From Pseudohalocynthiibacter aestuariivivens (GTDB taxonomy: Bacteria; Pseudomonadota; Alphaproteobacteria; Rhodobacterales; Rhodobacteraceae): a stretch of 64,000 bases of DNA. Where the stretch lies: assembly GCF_018457175.1 (NCBI RefSeq), contig NZ_JAGFNU010000010.1:53110-117109 (forward strand), in the 5' to 3' direction. This document shows positions 9,281 through 18,367 of the stretch, piece by piece. Numbering within the stretch: position 1 is the first letter of the stretch; the number at the start of each line of letters is the position of its first letter. The notes beneath the pieces are model-generated. The model saw only the letters and a program-made list of their open reading frames with translations, ran no database searches and was not told where the DNA came from. The translations under genes and the position numbers were made by a program.

Positions 9281-10188
9281 TGGACCACGCATCCACCGAT
9301 GAAATCAAATCACAAGCACCGGCGCGCCCAGGCCGCCTGAGCGAGTTTTGGTACTATTTCCGAGAAAACCGTGGTGCGGTGATCGGGCTCTGGATTTTTG
9401 CGGCTTTTGTGATCGTTGCGGCAGGGGCGAACTTGCTGGCACCCTATGATCCGACAGAACAGTTTCGCGAATTCACGCTGGTCCCACCGTTCTGGGCCGA
9501 CGGCGGAAATTTTGCCTTTCCGCTCGGAACAGACCCGCTTGGCCGCGATATGCTTTCACGGCTTTTGCACGGCGCGCGATATTCTTTCTTTGTTGGGATT
9601 GTTGTTGTGTCAGTCGCTGCGTTTGGTGGTATTCTCATCGGCTTGCTCGCTGGCTTTGCGCCGAAGTGGGTCGACACAATTATCATGCGGATCATGGATA
9701 TCATCCTGGCGTTCCCGTCGCTGTTGCTCGCCCTCGTTTTGGTTGCGATCCTTGGTCCCTCGCTTACGAATGCGATGATCGCGATCGCGATTGTTTTGCA
9801 ACCTCACTACGTTCGGCTAACACGCGCCTCTGTTATGTCAGAGCGGGGCAAGGATTATGTCACATCCGCCCGGGTTGTCGGGGCAGGTCTGCCGCGCCTT
9901 ATGTTTATTACCGTCCTTCCGAACTGCCTTGCCCCCATTATCGTGCAGGCGGCCCTGTCGTTTTCAACGGCAATCCTTGATGCAGCCGCGCTGGGCTTTC
10001 TTGGCATGGGCGCGCAACCTCCAACGCCTGAATGGGGAACCATGCTGGCAGATGCGCGTGAATTCATTCTGCGCGCCTGGTGGGTCGTAACTTTTCCCGG
10101 TCTTGCCATTCTCGTGACTGTGCTGGCCATTAACCTGATGGGCGACGGTCTTCGTGATGCGCTTGATCCCAAACTGAAGAGAAGCTGA
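9280..10188 (+). CDS. Peptide ABC transporter permease, DppC type
   Basis: Second permease subunit, 302 residues, with the cytoplasmic N-terminal extension and first helix typical of OppC_N (residues ~20-65), the family segment FPLGTDPLGRDMLSRLLHG, and the EAA loop DYVTSARVVGAG. Start overlaps dppB's stop. About six membrane helices. It pairs with the upstream DppB-type protein to form the channel. Confidence 0.92.
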   Translation: MDHASTDEIKSQAPARPGRLSEFWYYFRENRGAVIGLWIFAAFVIVAAGANLLAPYDPTEQFREFTLVPPFWADGGNFAFPLGTDPLGRDMLSRLLHGARYSFFVGIVVVSVAAFGGILIGLLAGFAPKWVDTIIMRIMDIILAFPSLLLALVLVAILGPSLTNAMIAIAIVLQPHYVRLTRASVMSERGKDYVTSARVVGAGLPRLMFITVLPNCLAPIIVQAALSFSTAILDAAALGFLGMGAQPPTPEWGTMLADAREFILRAWWVVTFPGLAILVTVLAINLMGDGLRDALDPKLKRS

Positions 10189-10189
10189 C

Positions 10190-11167
10190 ATGCCGCTTCT
10201 GGAAATAAGAAATCTCACTGTCGAGTTTGCCACGGCTTCCGGACCATTCCGTGCTGTGGATGGCGCTGATATTGTTGTTGAGTCCGGCGATATTCTTGCC
10301 ATTGTAGGCGAAAGCGGCTCTGGCAAATCTGTGATGATGATGGCGATGATGGGGCTTTTGCCCTGGACCGCAACTGTCACCTCCGATGTGATGCGGTTTG
10401 ACGGGCAGGATCTGGCAGACCTTTCCACGCGCGAACGCAGACGCCTTATGGGCAAAGACATCGCCATGATTTTTCAGGAGCCGATGTCATCGCTCAACCC
10501 TTGCTTCAATGTCGGCTACCAAATCAAGGAAGCCCTGCGTCAGCATCTTGGGCTTGACCGCAAGGAGCGACACAATCGTGCAATAGAATTGCTGGAACAG
10601 GTTGGTATTCCGTCGCCGGAAAAGCGGCTGAATGTCTTTCCCCACCAACTTTCAGGCGGGATGAACCAGCGTGTAATGATCGCCATGGCGATTGCCTGTT
10701 CTCCCAGATTGTTAATTGCGGATGAACCGACAACAGCGCTAGACGTGACTATTCAGGCGCAGGTTCTGGATCTGCTGACGGGGCTGCAACGGGATACTGG
10801 AATGGCCATGATCCTGATCACACATGATATGGGCGTGGTTGCGGAAACGGCTGAGCGGGTCAGCGTGCAATACGCGGGCCAGAAAGTCGAAGAACAACCT
10901 GTTACAGATCTTTTTGCGACACCTCACCATCCTTATACTTTTGCGCTTTTGGCAGCGTTGCCAGAGCGGGCGACGGAAAAGCACTTGCCCACAATCAAGG
11001 GCGTCGTTCCGGGCCAGTTTGACCGGCCTTCGGGGTGCCTGTTCTCGCCGCGTTGTACCTTTGCCGATGAGACTTGCAAATCAACGCCACCAGCTGTGCA
11101 ACCGGCATCATTGGGCTATGCGCGTTGCCACTATCCCATTTCCGCCAAAACGGAGGAAACCGCATGA
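10190..11167 (+). CDS. Peptide ABC transporter ATP-binding protein, DppD type
   Basis: ATPase of 325 residues. Walker A GESGSGKS near residue 40, Q-loop in FQEPMSSLNP, ABC signature LSGGMNQRV, Walker B LLIADEPTTALD and the switch-His segment ITHDMGVVAE. The C-terminal oligopeptide-transporter extension carries the Cys-rich block CLFSPRC-TFADETC-CHYP, seen in DppD/OppD proteins that carry an iron-sulfur cluster. One base separates it from dppC's stop, so it is translationally coupled. Confidence 0.92.
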   Translation: MPLLEIRNLTVEFATASGPFRAVDGADIVVESGDILAIVGESGSGKSVMMMAMMGLLPWTATVTSDVMRFDGQDLADLSTRERRRLMGKDIAMIFQEPMSSLNPCFNVGYQIKEALRQHLGLDRKERHNRAIELLEQVGIPSPEKRLNVFPHQLSGGMNQRVMIAMAIACSPRLLIADEPTTALDVTIQAQVLDLLTGLQRDTGMAMILITHDMGVVAETAERVSVQYAGQKVEEQPVTDLFATPHHPYTFALLAALPERATEKHLPTIKGVVPGQFDRPSGCLFSPRCTFADETCKSTPPAVQPASLGYARCHYPISAKTEETA

Positions 11168-12126
11168 CTGCGCCCGTTGTTATCGCGAAAGAATTGTCTC
11201 GTCACTATGAGGTCAAGGACGGGCTATTCGCAGAGCGTCAGACCGTACGTGCGCTATCGGATGCAAGCTTTAAACTAAGCCCCGGCAAGACCTTAGCCGT
11301 CGTTGGTGAATCTGGCTGTGGTAAGTCAACGCTTGCGCGGCTTGTTACTCTTATTGAGCCACCCACTACAGGGTCGTTGGAAATTGATGGTATTTCTGCT
11401 GTGCCCGAGAATTGGGCCAGCCTGCGCTCTTCTGTACAAATCGTGTTTCAGGACCCCTATGGGTCACTCAACCCGCGTCAGCGCATTGGTGCAATACTGG
11501 AGGAACCGCTCAAGATCAGTCGTCCTGAAATGTCGGCGTCCGAACGTACGGCAAAGGCGCGTGAGATGTTATCGCTCGTGGGTCTTCGCGAGGAACATTT
11601 TGACCGCTACCCCCACATGTTTTCCGGTGGTCAGCGTCAGCGCATTGCCGTTGCGCGCGCGCTGATGCTGAACCCAAAGGTGCTGGTATTGGATGAACCT
11701 GTATCGGCACTTGATCTGTCGATTCAAAGTCAGATTCTCAACTTATTGATAGATCTTCAGGAAAAATTTCAGCTTGCGTATCTCTTCATCAGTCATGACC
11801 TTTCTGTTGTTCGACATATGGCGGATGACCTGATTGTTATGTATCTGGGCCGACCAGTGGAAACCGGTCCAAAGGAAGAGGTTTTCGCAAATCCGCGTCA
11901 TCCTTATACGCGTGCGCTGCTGTCGGCCACGCCAACTGCGGACCCGCTTGCCAAGAAAGAGCGGATCAAGCTTGAGGGTGAATTGCCATCGCCACTTGAT
12001 ATGCCCGCCGGATGTCCGTTCGCGCCTCGCTGCTGGCGCGCGCATGACAATTGCCATACCGAACGCCCCGTTCTGGACGGCAATCAGCATTCCGTAGCGT
12101 GTTTCTATGCGGATGTTGAAGATTAG
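11164..12126 (+). CDS. Peptide ABC transporter ATP-binding protein, DppF type
   Basis: Second ATPase of the heterodimer, 320 residues. Walker A GESGCGKS, FQDPYGSLNPRQ, signature FSGGQRQRI, Walker B VLVLDEPVSALD and ISHDLSVVRHMAD are present. The C-terminal block CPFAPRC...C is kept. ATG at 11164 overlaps dppD's stop (ATGA); the longer open frame from 11074 lies inside dppD and is not used. It is the last gene of the operon. Confidence 0.92.
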   Translation: MTAPVVIAKELSRHYEVKDGLFAERQTVRALSDASFKLSPGKTLAVVGESGCGKSTLARLVTLIEPPTTGSLEIDGISAVPENWASLRSSVQIVFQDPYGSLNPRQRIGAILEEPLKISRPEMSASERTAKAREMLSLVGLREEHFDRYPHMFSGGQRQRIAVARALMLNPKVLVLDEPVSALDLSIQSQILNLLIDLQEKFQLAYLFISHDLSVVRHMADDLIVMYLGRPVETGPKEEVFANPRHPYTRALLSATPTADPLAKKERIKLEGELPSPLDMPAGCPFAPRCWRAHDNCHTERPVLDGNQHSVACFYADVED

Positions 12127-12243
12127 TTTGCGTTCGTAGCAGAACGAAAACTTGTGGAGCCGGTGAACCACAAAATACTAAGTGTATCTTACTGGAGCAT
12201 TTTTTGCCCGGGGCGAGCGTTTAGCCCACCCAGGGTCAATGTT

Positions 12244-13401
12244 TTACGCCAGTTCCATGCAGTCTGGCTGACATGTCGTGAAATCTGAGAAGAAGTCGCC
12301 AAAATCTCCCGCGTCGAATTCAACCGTAATTGAACCACGAAACGGGTCATCATTTTGCTGGGCCTCAAGCTCTACCATGTCGGACATTCCATCATCGTCC
12401 GGCAGATCAATATTGAAGACGAACTGAAAGTTGAATTTCCCTGCATTTGGGAAATAGATGTCACCTCCGAAACTGATAGAAAACTCTGCATCTTCGGCAA
12501 ATCTGTCATCCTGACCGCAACCAAATGCGACAAGCATATCGTCGTCTTCTCCAACGGGATCGACCATATCCTCTTCAGCGACATCTTCGCTGTCATCTGG
12601 ATCAGCGGCGTCGACAGTTTCTTCTTCCTCCTCAGTTTCCGTGTCAGCTTCCTCCTCGTCCTCAGGGTCCTCGGCGTTGACGATGTCTTCTGGCTCGTTG
12701 TCTGTGTCGCCTTCCTCTTCTGCTGCTACAGTCTCGTCTGTATCCGTGACGACTTCATCTGCGTCTTCGGTGTCTTCAGCAACAGGGTCTTCGTTCTCTA
12801 CAACGTCTACGACTTCGTCTTCGTCTACGACAACCTCGTCGTTTTCTTCGGCTGGCGGCTGTGGAATTTCTGTTGTCATCTCCCCTACAATGTCTGACTG
12901 GTCTCCTTGGGTATCCGGTACATCAGGTACAGGCACGCCGAGGTTGACAGCATCAGTGGTTCCAAAGTTTTGGGTGATCATCACAGAGTCAAACCCACGC
13001 CCACCGGAAGAAAAATCACCACGTTCGATGCCAATTCCAATTTCTTCAAAATTGGAGTTCAGAATATTTGCGCGGTGTCCCGGACTATTCATCAGGCTTT
13101 GGTGAATGGCCTCTACGTCGTCTTCTAAACCAGGGTCGCCACGTTCGCTTTGAAAACCAATATTCTCGCCGCTTCGCCATGCACCCTCAAATTGAAACCC
13201 AGAACGCTCCATGCGTTGGGTTGGGTTGGAGCCGCCACTCCCTGTGTGGGAAAAAACATCTGCATCAAGCATCCAGGTGCTGTGATCTTCGCTTGCATCA
13301 TTCAAATTATCGTCAAAGGTGAGGGGGGCAACTCCGGCAGCCGCGCGCTCAGCGTTGATCAGTCCAAGCATCAGAATTTCAAGATTGTTCGCTTTTGACA
13401 T
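12244..13401 (-). CDS. CAP/SCP-domain protein with long acidic repeat and C-terminal domain
   Basis: 385 residues in three parts. Residues ~8-150 are a CAP (SCP/PR-1) domain: LINAERAAAGVAPL, DHSTWMLDADVFSHTG, the SGENIGFQ motif and HQSLMNSPGHRANILN. Residues ~165-300 are a low-complexity Asp/Glu/Val/Thr tract. The last ~85 residues form a Cys-containing domain (FGCGQDDR ... CQPDC) I do not recognise. There is no N-terminal signal peptide, so if it is exported a type I (RTX-like) route is likely, as for many roseobacter CAP proteins. No calcium-binding nonapeptides are seen. Role unknown; adhesion or extracellular matrix is a guess. Confidence 0.75.
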   Translation of the reverse strand: MSKANNLEILMLGLINAERAAAGVAPLTFDDNLNDASEDHSTWMLDADVFSHTGSGGSNPTQRMERSGFQFEGAWRSGENIGFQSERGDPGLEDDVEAIHQSLMNSPGHRANILNSNFEEIGIGIERGDFSSGGRGFDSVMITQNFGTTDAVNLGVPVPDVPDTQGDQSDIVGEMTTEIPQPPAEENDEVVVDEDEVVDVVENEDPVAEDTEDADEVVTDTDETVAAEEEGDTDNEPEDIVNAEDPEDEEEADTETEEEEETVDAADPDDSEDVAEEDMVDPVGEDDDMLVAFGCGQDDRFAEDAEFSISFGGDIYFPNAGKFNFQFVFNIDLPDDDGMSDMVELEAQQNDDPFRGSITVEFDAGDFGDFFSDFTTCQPDCMELA

Positions 13402-13824
13402 ATGTCACTTCCTTTTATTGGACTCTCGTTTTTTGAGTGCCCGATTGGTTTCCAACGTTCCCCCGGGGTAATAACGCCTGCGAAATGGCGCACTTTTCCC
13501 GGATCTGGCCAAGCACCTGACCAGAGCGATTCCTCGTATCCCAATGAAGAAGATCGAGGCTTTATAGTGCTGCAAAAACATGAGTTTACAGCCCGCGACA
13601 CACTTAAGGCAGCCCCCTCCTTAAGTGCTAAACTGGACGCTATTTGCGCAATTTGACCGTGACAACAACCAGATTAATCTTTAACAAGAATCGGCCTAAA
13701 ACAGCCGAGACGCCATCTGATGCTGGCAATATTGCGCGTAAACCTTTGTTTAAGGCTCGTCATTTCGACAGTCGATCGCTCATTCCCCTAAGGGCGCTTT
13801 CTTCTTTACTGCTCGAAAACGTTC
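13402..13824. other. Intergenic stretch, no gene seen
   Basis: About 420 bases between two genes on the minus strand. Short open frames here have no convincing ribosome site or composition. It should hold the promoter of the CAP-domain gene. No repeat or hairpin terminator stood out. Confidence 0.5.
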
Positions 13825-14367
13825 TCAAATAAGCGGATATCGCGACAGTTTTTCATGTATGGCGCCGTCCCGATGTAGCGTGGAGCGATAGAGCGAAAAA
13901 TGACTTACGGTAAAAGCATCGAGTTTGAAATTTAAATGTTCGAATACATAACTGCGTAATCTTTCCAACTCCTTGTGAGATATCCCTCGTTTGAAACGTG
14001 CCAGCGTTACATGCGGGTGGAACCGCTCCCTGCTCAGCTGCAATCCTGAAGCGTGCAAAGCGCCTCTGATTTTTTTGTGCAGACTGGCCAACGCTTCGTT
14101 CTTGGTGACACCTGCGTAGAGTATTTTTGGCTCATTACTTCCGAAAATATCGAGCCCGGCAAGTTCGAGTTCGAACGGCCGGGCACTAAGCAGTTGAAGG
14201 CTGTGATGTATTTCTTCAACCAGTTCATCGTGCTGCTCGCCCAGGAAAGCTAGGGTTAGATGAAAGTTTAGGGCATCGACGGGGCGGCCGACGGGCAAGA
14301 AACTCTGGATCGTCGAAAGCGTATCCACAACCTGTTCAGGGAGGTCAATCGCTAGAAAAACGCGCAT
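13825..14367 (-). CDS. thpR: RNA 2',3'-cyclic phosphodiesterase (ThpR/LigT family)
   Basis: 2H-phosphoesterase of 180 residues that opens 2',3'-cyclic phosphates at RNA ends; some members ligate tRNA halves in vitro. Two H-x-T/S-x motifs are present: FHLTLAFLG (residues ~45-53) and FHPHVTLARFK (about residue 125), the hallmark pair. The start chosen is the ATG giving MRVFLAIDLPE, the classic family N-terminus; an upstream in-frame ATG adds ten residues without family similarity. It stands alone and is divergent from the thioesterase gene. Confidence 0.88.
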   Translation of the reverse strand: MRVFLAIDLPEQVVDTLSTIQSFLPVGRPVDALNFHLTLAFLGEQHDELVEEIHHSLQLLSARPFELELAGLDIFGSNEPKILYAGVTKNEALASLHKKIRGALHASGLQLSRERFHPHVTLARFKRGISHKELERLRSYVFEHLNFKLDAFTVSHFSLYRSTLHRDGAIHEKLSRYPLI

Positions 14368-14652
14368 CTTTCCCCCAATTTTGTGTAGGCTATACACAGA
14401 TTCAGATTCAGGCAGAACTCGAAAAGAAATAGTCCGCTAACGTCAGTTATTGCTTGATCAGAAGATGTAGGCAAACGCGTAATTTACTGCGTCTTTCAAA
14501 AACTGCAGCGTAGGGTTTTAACATATTGCAGGATTATGTAATTTTCGAAACCCCAGACCCCGCTGCGATCCAACGGGGAGAAAGATGTAAGGAAGGTTGC
14601 TTCACGATCAAAGACAGCTATCGTTTGTATTTGCCGCATCAAGGAGAAAAAG

Positions 14653-15036
14653 ATGAGCGAAACTGAGCTTCCAGAGGGTGAACTTACCTTACGCACCTTG
14701 GCCATGCCTGCGGACGTAAATGTTAACGGTGATATATTTGGCGGTTGGGTATTGTCCCAGATGGACATCGCCGGAGGTATTGTCGCCGGCAAAAGTGCGG
14801 AAGGCCGAGTTGCGACGGTAGCCATTGATGCAATGAAGTTCATTCGACCGGTAAAGGTTGGCGATGTTCTTTGCATTTATGCGCAGGTAGAGCGCGTTGG
14901 GCGCACCTCGCTGGGTATCGGAATAGAAGCATGGGTCTTGCGTGACCGGATCGGTGAACGTGAGAAAGTAACCGAGGCGGTCTTTACCTTTGTGGCTATT
15001 GACGAACAGGGGCGTCCAAGGGTCGTGCAACAATAG
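14653..15036 (+). CDS. yciA: Acyl-CoA thioesterase, YciA-type hotdog
   Basis: 127-residue hotdog-fold thioesterase that hydrolyses acyl-CoA in the cytoplasm. The N-terminal core is typical: LRTLAMPADVNVNGDIFGGW with the catalytic Asp in DIFGGW, then the helix SQMDIAGGIVAGK and GRVATVAIDAMKFIRPVKVGD. An AAGGAG ribosome site lies seven bases before ATG 14653. The length fits YciA. It likely salvages CoA or trims stray acyl-CoAs. Confidence 0.9.
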   Translation: MSETELPEGELTLRTLAMPADVNVNGDIFGGWVLSQMDIAGGIVAGKSAEGRVATVAIDAMKFIRPVKVGDVLCIYAQVERVGRTSLGIGIEAWVLRDRIGEREKVTEAVFTFVAIDEQGRPRVVQQ

Positions 15037-15145
15037 CACCCATTGTTAGGCTTTCAGTGCCAGAGATTTAACGCGCCGAAACCGCTGGTAAGCTGCACTG
15101 TTCTTTGTAATTCTGGGCGGGTTCGCGAAACGAAAGTCATATAGA

Positions 15146-16186
15146 ATGAACCAATGGGTCACCGCTGCAATCAACAAGATCGAAGCTGACTACCAGCGCT
15201 CCGCTGATACGCATCTTTTCAAGCTGAATGTCCCCAAACTTCAGGGCGTGGACATTTATCTTAAGGACGAAAGTACGCATCCTACAGGAAGCCTGAAACA
15301 CCGGCTTGCCCGCTCCCTTTTTCTTTATGCGCTTTGTAATGGCAAGCTCAGGGAAGGTATGACTGTCATAGAGGCCTCTTCCGGCAGTACTGCGGTATCA
15401 GAGGCATATTTTGCGCAGATGATTGGCTTGCCCTTTGTCGCCATTATGCCGCGAAGCACCGCGCAGACCAAAATCAGGCAAATCGAGCTATATGAAGGAC
15501 GTTGCCATTTTGTTGACTCGTCACCGCAGATGCATAGCGAAGCTGTGAAACTTGCCTCGGAAACAAGCGGCTATTTCATGGATCAGTTTACATATGCAGA
15601 ACGGGCAACCGATTGGCGTGGAAACAACAACATCGCAGAAAGCATTTTTATGCAGATGGAGCGGGAAGAATACCCGATTCCCGATACATTGGTCATGAGT
15701 GCCGGAACAGGCGGTACCTCTGCAACGCTCGGGCGATACATCTTGTACAAAGGGTATTCGACGCAGCTTGTTGTTGTTGATCCTGAAAATTCGGTTTTTT
15801 ATGACAGCTATGTCAAAAAAGACAGGAGCCTGACTTCGGACAAATCCAGTCGGATTGAAGGTATCGGGCGGCCCAAGGTGGAGCATTCATTTCAACCCGA
15901 TGTCATCGACAAGATGGTTCAGGTGCCTGATGCGGCGAGTGTCGCCACAATACTTTGGTTGGAAAAACTGACAGGGCGTAAGGCCGGGGCCTCCACCGGT
16001 ACAAACCTTTGGGGTGCGTTACAGGCCGCCGAACAGATGATGGCCGAGCGGCGCCAGGGGTCGATTGTCACACTGATGTGCGACAGCGGGCAGCGTTATC
16101 TGGACACATATTATGACAAGCAATGGGTCACAAAATGCATTGGCGATGTTGAGCCTCATCTCGAACGCTTAAATCGCTGGTTATAA
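15146..16186 (+). CDS. PLP-dependent cysteine-synthase-family protein
   Basis: 346-residue fold-type II PLP enzyme of the cysteine synthase/cystathionine beta-synthase family. The PLP lysine is in PTGSLKHRLA (about residue 51), the substrate loop is ASSGSTAVSEA, and the phosphate-binding Gly loop is SAGTGGTSATLG. It differs from CysK in the SSGSTA loop (CysK has TSGNTG) and the long C-terminal tail CDSGQRYLDTYYD, matching the branch that includes desulfhydrase-like and uncharacterised members. Likely reaction: beta-elimination or replacement on cysteine or a related amino acid. No operon partner. Confidence 0.8.
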   Translation: MNQWVTAAINKIEADYQRSADTHLFKLNVPKLQGVDIYLKDESTHPTGSLKHRLARSLFLYALCNGKLREGMTVIEASSGSTAVSEAYFAQMIGLPFVAIMPRSTAQTKIRQIELYEGRCHFVDSSPQMHSEAVKLASETSGYFMDQFTYAERATDWRGNNNIAESIFMQMEREEYPIPDTLVMSAGTGGTSATLGRYILYKGYSTQLVVVDPENSVFYDSYVKKDRSLTSDKSSRIEGIGRPKVEHSFQPDVIDKMVQVPDAASVATILWLEKLTGRKAGASTGTNLWGALQAAEQMMAERRQGSIVTLMCDSGQRYLDTYYDKQWVTKCIGDVEPHLERLNRWL

Positions 16187-16374
16187 ACATTATTTTTACA
16201 TTTTAGAAAACGAAACAGATCGTACAGCCATCTTTCATCTGAAGCGTGGGAGGTGTCGCTTGATGAATATCATGCTGTTGATGCCAGCATCTTGGTAAGC
16301 TGAAGTGGCTGCTTTCACATTTCGAACGATCTTCTTTTGGTTCGTTTGTTGTTCAAGGTCGGCGGCCCGCATGT

Positions 16375-16512
16375 ATGAAAATTTTAGGGGTTGATTTGCG
16401 TTTTCTTGTCTTACTCACTTTAGCTATCATGAGCGGCTGCATGGAGGCCGAATTAGGCGCTGTTTTCAAGTTTGACAGCGAAACCGTAGATCGTCAGGGA
16501 CATGAATTTTAG
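16375..16512 (+). CDS. Tiny putative lipoprotein (45 residues)
   Basis: ATG at 16375 opens a 45-residue frame with a Lys start, a hydrophobic stretch LRFLVLLTLAIM and a lipobox-like MSGC at residues ~19-22, followed by an acidic tail. This is the layout of a small lipoprotein. No family recognised and no strong ribosome site, so it may be a spurious frame. Confidence 0.4.
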   Translation: MKILGVDLRFLVLLTLAIMSGCMEAELGAVFKFDSETVDRQGHEF

Positions 16513-16591
16513 AGCGACGGCGCATCGCGTTAAACCCATGGAAGAAGTTGGCAAAAATCTTTAAAATTTAGGCACGTAACGCCCTAAAGCG

Positions 16592-16906
16592 CTACATGTG
16601 ATCCTCCACATCGGCGACGTCTATGCCCAGTGCATCCAACCCATTCTCCAAATGCTCCGCGAGGCTCGGAATGCCCGAAAGATACTGCTCAGTTGGTGCA
16701 GTAGCTTCACGCGTTGCCTCCTCCTTAGCCTCTTCAAGCTCTTCGGCGTCGAAACTATCACGGCCAATCCACATCAAAGCGACCAGGCTGACTTTCTCGT
16801 CATCATTCATGCCGGAGATGTAGTTGAATAGTTGTCTGCTGTCGGGTCCGTACTCGCGCGATAACATGATGACACGAACAATTTTTCCTGTGCTGATTTC
16901 AAGCAT
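16592..16906 (-). CDS. DUF3775 domain protein
   Basis: About 104 residues, matching the alphaproteobacterial DUF3775 family (LFNYISGMNDDEKVSLVALMWIGR core, then an acidic Glu/Ala helix and a Tyr-Leu-Ser-Gly-Ile-Pro segment). The ATG at 16906 is chosen because a GGAAGG site sits seven bases before it; an in-frame ATG at 16924 lacks one. Cytoplasmic, function unknown. Confidence 0.75.
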   Translation of the reverse strand: MLEISTGKIVRVIMLSREYGPDSRQLFNYISGMNDDEKVSLVALMWIGRDSFDAEELEEAKEEATREATAPTEQYLSGIPSLAEHLENGLDALGIDVADVEDHM

Positions 16907-17150
16907 ATCGACCTTCCGATTCATTAGCCACAGTGTCCAAGCTTAGCTTGGCCGTGGCAAGCTAAATTGACGTGTCAAACGAAGTGCAAACACCCTGAGA
17001 CCTTATTGGCCGCAGGATTCACCCTCATGCATAGAGTGCATAATGATGCCACCCTCGGCACAACAAGGTTGAATACCTAAAGCACAGCTATAAAGCCTAT
17101 CAATAGACTTTTGGCGGTGAAATGAAAGGAGGGGTGGTGAAATTAGAGAA

Positions 17151-17207
17151 GGCGTCAGGTGCTTGGGCGAACCCTTGCTTCGTGTCTGAAAGACACACCC
17201 TGACGCC
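17151..17207. ncRNA. Candidate structured RNA (three-way junction)
   Basis: Outer arms GGCGTCAGG (17151-17159) and CCTGACGCC (17199-17207) are perfectly complementary. Between them lie two further hairpins, GGGCGAACCC (GNRA-like tetraloop) and GTGTCTGAAAGACAC. Three nested or adjacent stems in 57 bases is far beyond chance pairing. Either strand could be transcribed. I do not match it to a known RNA family. Confidence 0.4.
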
Positions 17208-17336
17208 ATCCTGAACCTTTCCCCCCAGAGGGCTACGGGCCCAGTTGCTCGGATTCCGAAGAAACCTCGCTGTCACAAAATGTCCGAAAACAAATTGTAA
17301 CCCGCTCTAGCTTGCTGACATTACCATCCCATTCAA

Positions 17337-17450
17337 GCTCCGAAGAACCCATATGGCCTGATCTGTTTCCTTGAAGCCTTTGCATCATGACCCGTTTCCG
17401 AAGACCGGTTTTCTTTCAGCTCTAGCTTTGAGAAGCCTTTGCTCTGCTCC
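17337..17450. repeat. Two degenerate 57-base direct repeats
   Basis: Copies at 17337-17393 and 17394-17450 begin with a TCCGAAGA core and share GAAGCCTTTGC near the middle. A further partial copy begins at 17451 (TTCCTAAGAACC) and a related TTCCGAAGAAACC core is at 17254. The copies have diverged strongly between the anchors. Confidence 0.4.
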
Positions 17451-17794
17451 GCTTCCTAAGAACCTTCGCATTGGATGAACTTTCTCAGACCGGGGCGAGT
17501 CGCGCAAGAAAAATTCTTCGCAGTTGCGTTGCTGAGCTGTGGATAACCTGTTGAATTTAATGTGTAAATGTAGTGTATAACTCGATTTTGTCCAACGTAA
17601 ACTGAGGCTTAAAGGTTGGCGGAAAATAGCCCATTCTGGTGATGTCTGACGATGACGAAACGTGGCGCGGTTCGAACTGTAGAGACATTCCTGGCGGAAT
17701 TTGGACTAGCGCCGGATTGGCGCGTTGGTAAACCCCTTACATTCTCTGTAGTTTTGGCGATAGTCTCACGAGCTTGATGGCAGGAGTACAGCGC

Positions 17795-17941
17795 ATGCGA
17801 AACAAATTTTGGATGATTTTGGGGTTTGCAACAATTTGGGTAAGTTTTTCAGGATGCGTCCAGTTGGCTATTGGCGCTGCTGGTGCCGTGATCGCCGATG
17901 AGGTGATAGAAAACCGAACCGGTGACGATGGCCTTTTCTAA
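17795..17941 (+). CDS. Small lipoprotein (48 residues)
   Basis: ATG at 17795 opens 48 codons: a basic start, hydrophobic helix FWMILGFATIWVSF, lipobox FSGC with the Cys at residue 21, then a Gly/Ala-rich segment (QLAIGAAGAVIADEV) and a short polar tail. The hydrophobic post-Cys stretch resembles glycine-zipper mini-lipoproteins common in Rhodobacterales. A weak AGGAG site lies about ten bases upstream. Likely outer-membrane anchored; role unknown. Confidence 0.6.
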   Translation: MRNKFWMILGFATIWVSFSGCVQLAIGAAGAVIADEVIENRTGDDGLF

Positions 17942-18367
17942 GCTGACGTAGAGCAGGGATCTAAGTTCTAAACCCATGTTTCCACCCTCTAACGCAAAAA
18001 GGCTGAATCGATTGTCTCACACACTGGCGTAATAACAGCGAATCCAGGCTACCGGTACTCAAATGCCTCTGCAGTCTGGAACGTAGAATGTTTGGGCTTG
18101 GGTGTGATGGTTGATTGTCATTCGCTGGAAATCCAAAACCTTCTTTTCAAAGGGAGCTGGAGCGACAGGGTGCGAGGTATCACGGACTGCGTCTTCTCTG
18201 GTTTTGCTTTGTGGCAGGATGCCGCGTGATATTTCAACGGCTACCAAGCGGAAGTAGCGCGGCTTAACCATATGAATGCGGTTGCTTATAGGGCGATCTT
18301 CTGTCTGTTTTAAGGGACAGACACGCCAAGCGATCCATCGCGCCCAAAAGGACGCAAGGAGGTTAAC
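17942..18367. other. Intergenic stretch, no gene seen
   Basis: About 425 bases with no supported gene. It should contain the promoter of the DUF2478 gene, whose strong ribosome site AAGGAGG lies at its right end. Confidence 0.45.

Larger units (their letters stand above)
16925..17794. other. 870-base non-coding region with structured and repeated sequence
   Basis: No convincing gene. It holds a fold-back element at 17151-17207, degenerate repeats of about 57 bases from 17254 to about 17480 (paired copies at 17337-17393 and 17394-17450 share an exact GAAGCCTTTGC), and a DnaA-box match TGTGGATAA at 17538-17546 with AT-rich flanks. A non-coding RNA or a regulatory region is possible. Confidence 0.5.

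Noticed and set aside
12600..12860. CRISPR-like repeat array
   Set aside because: The repetitive sequence is codon-level low complexity of the Asp/Glu tract, with no constant repeat or spacers.
12355..12897. Long open frame opposite the acidic tract of the CAP gene
   Set aside because: It is the antisense of GAY/GTC-type acidic codons, which rarely give stops; no ribosome site and Val/Phe/Cys-rich nonsense product.
17538..17580. DnaA box TGTGGATAA with AT-rich flank as replication origin
   Set aside because: Only one exact box, and no dnaA, parAB or repABC gene nearby.
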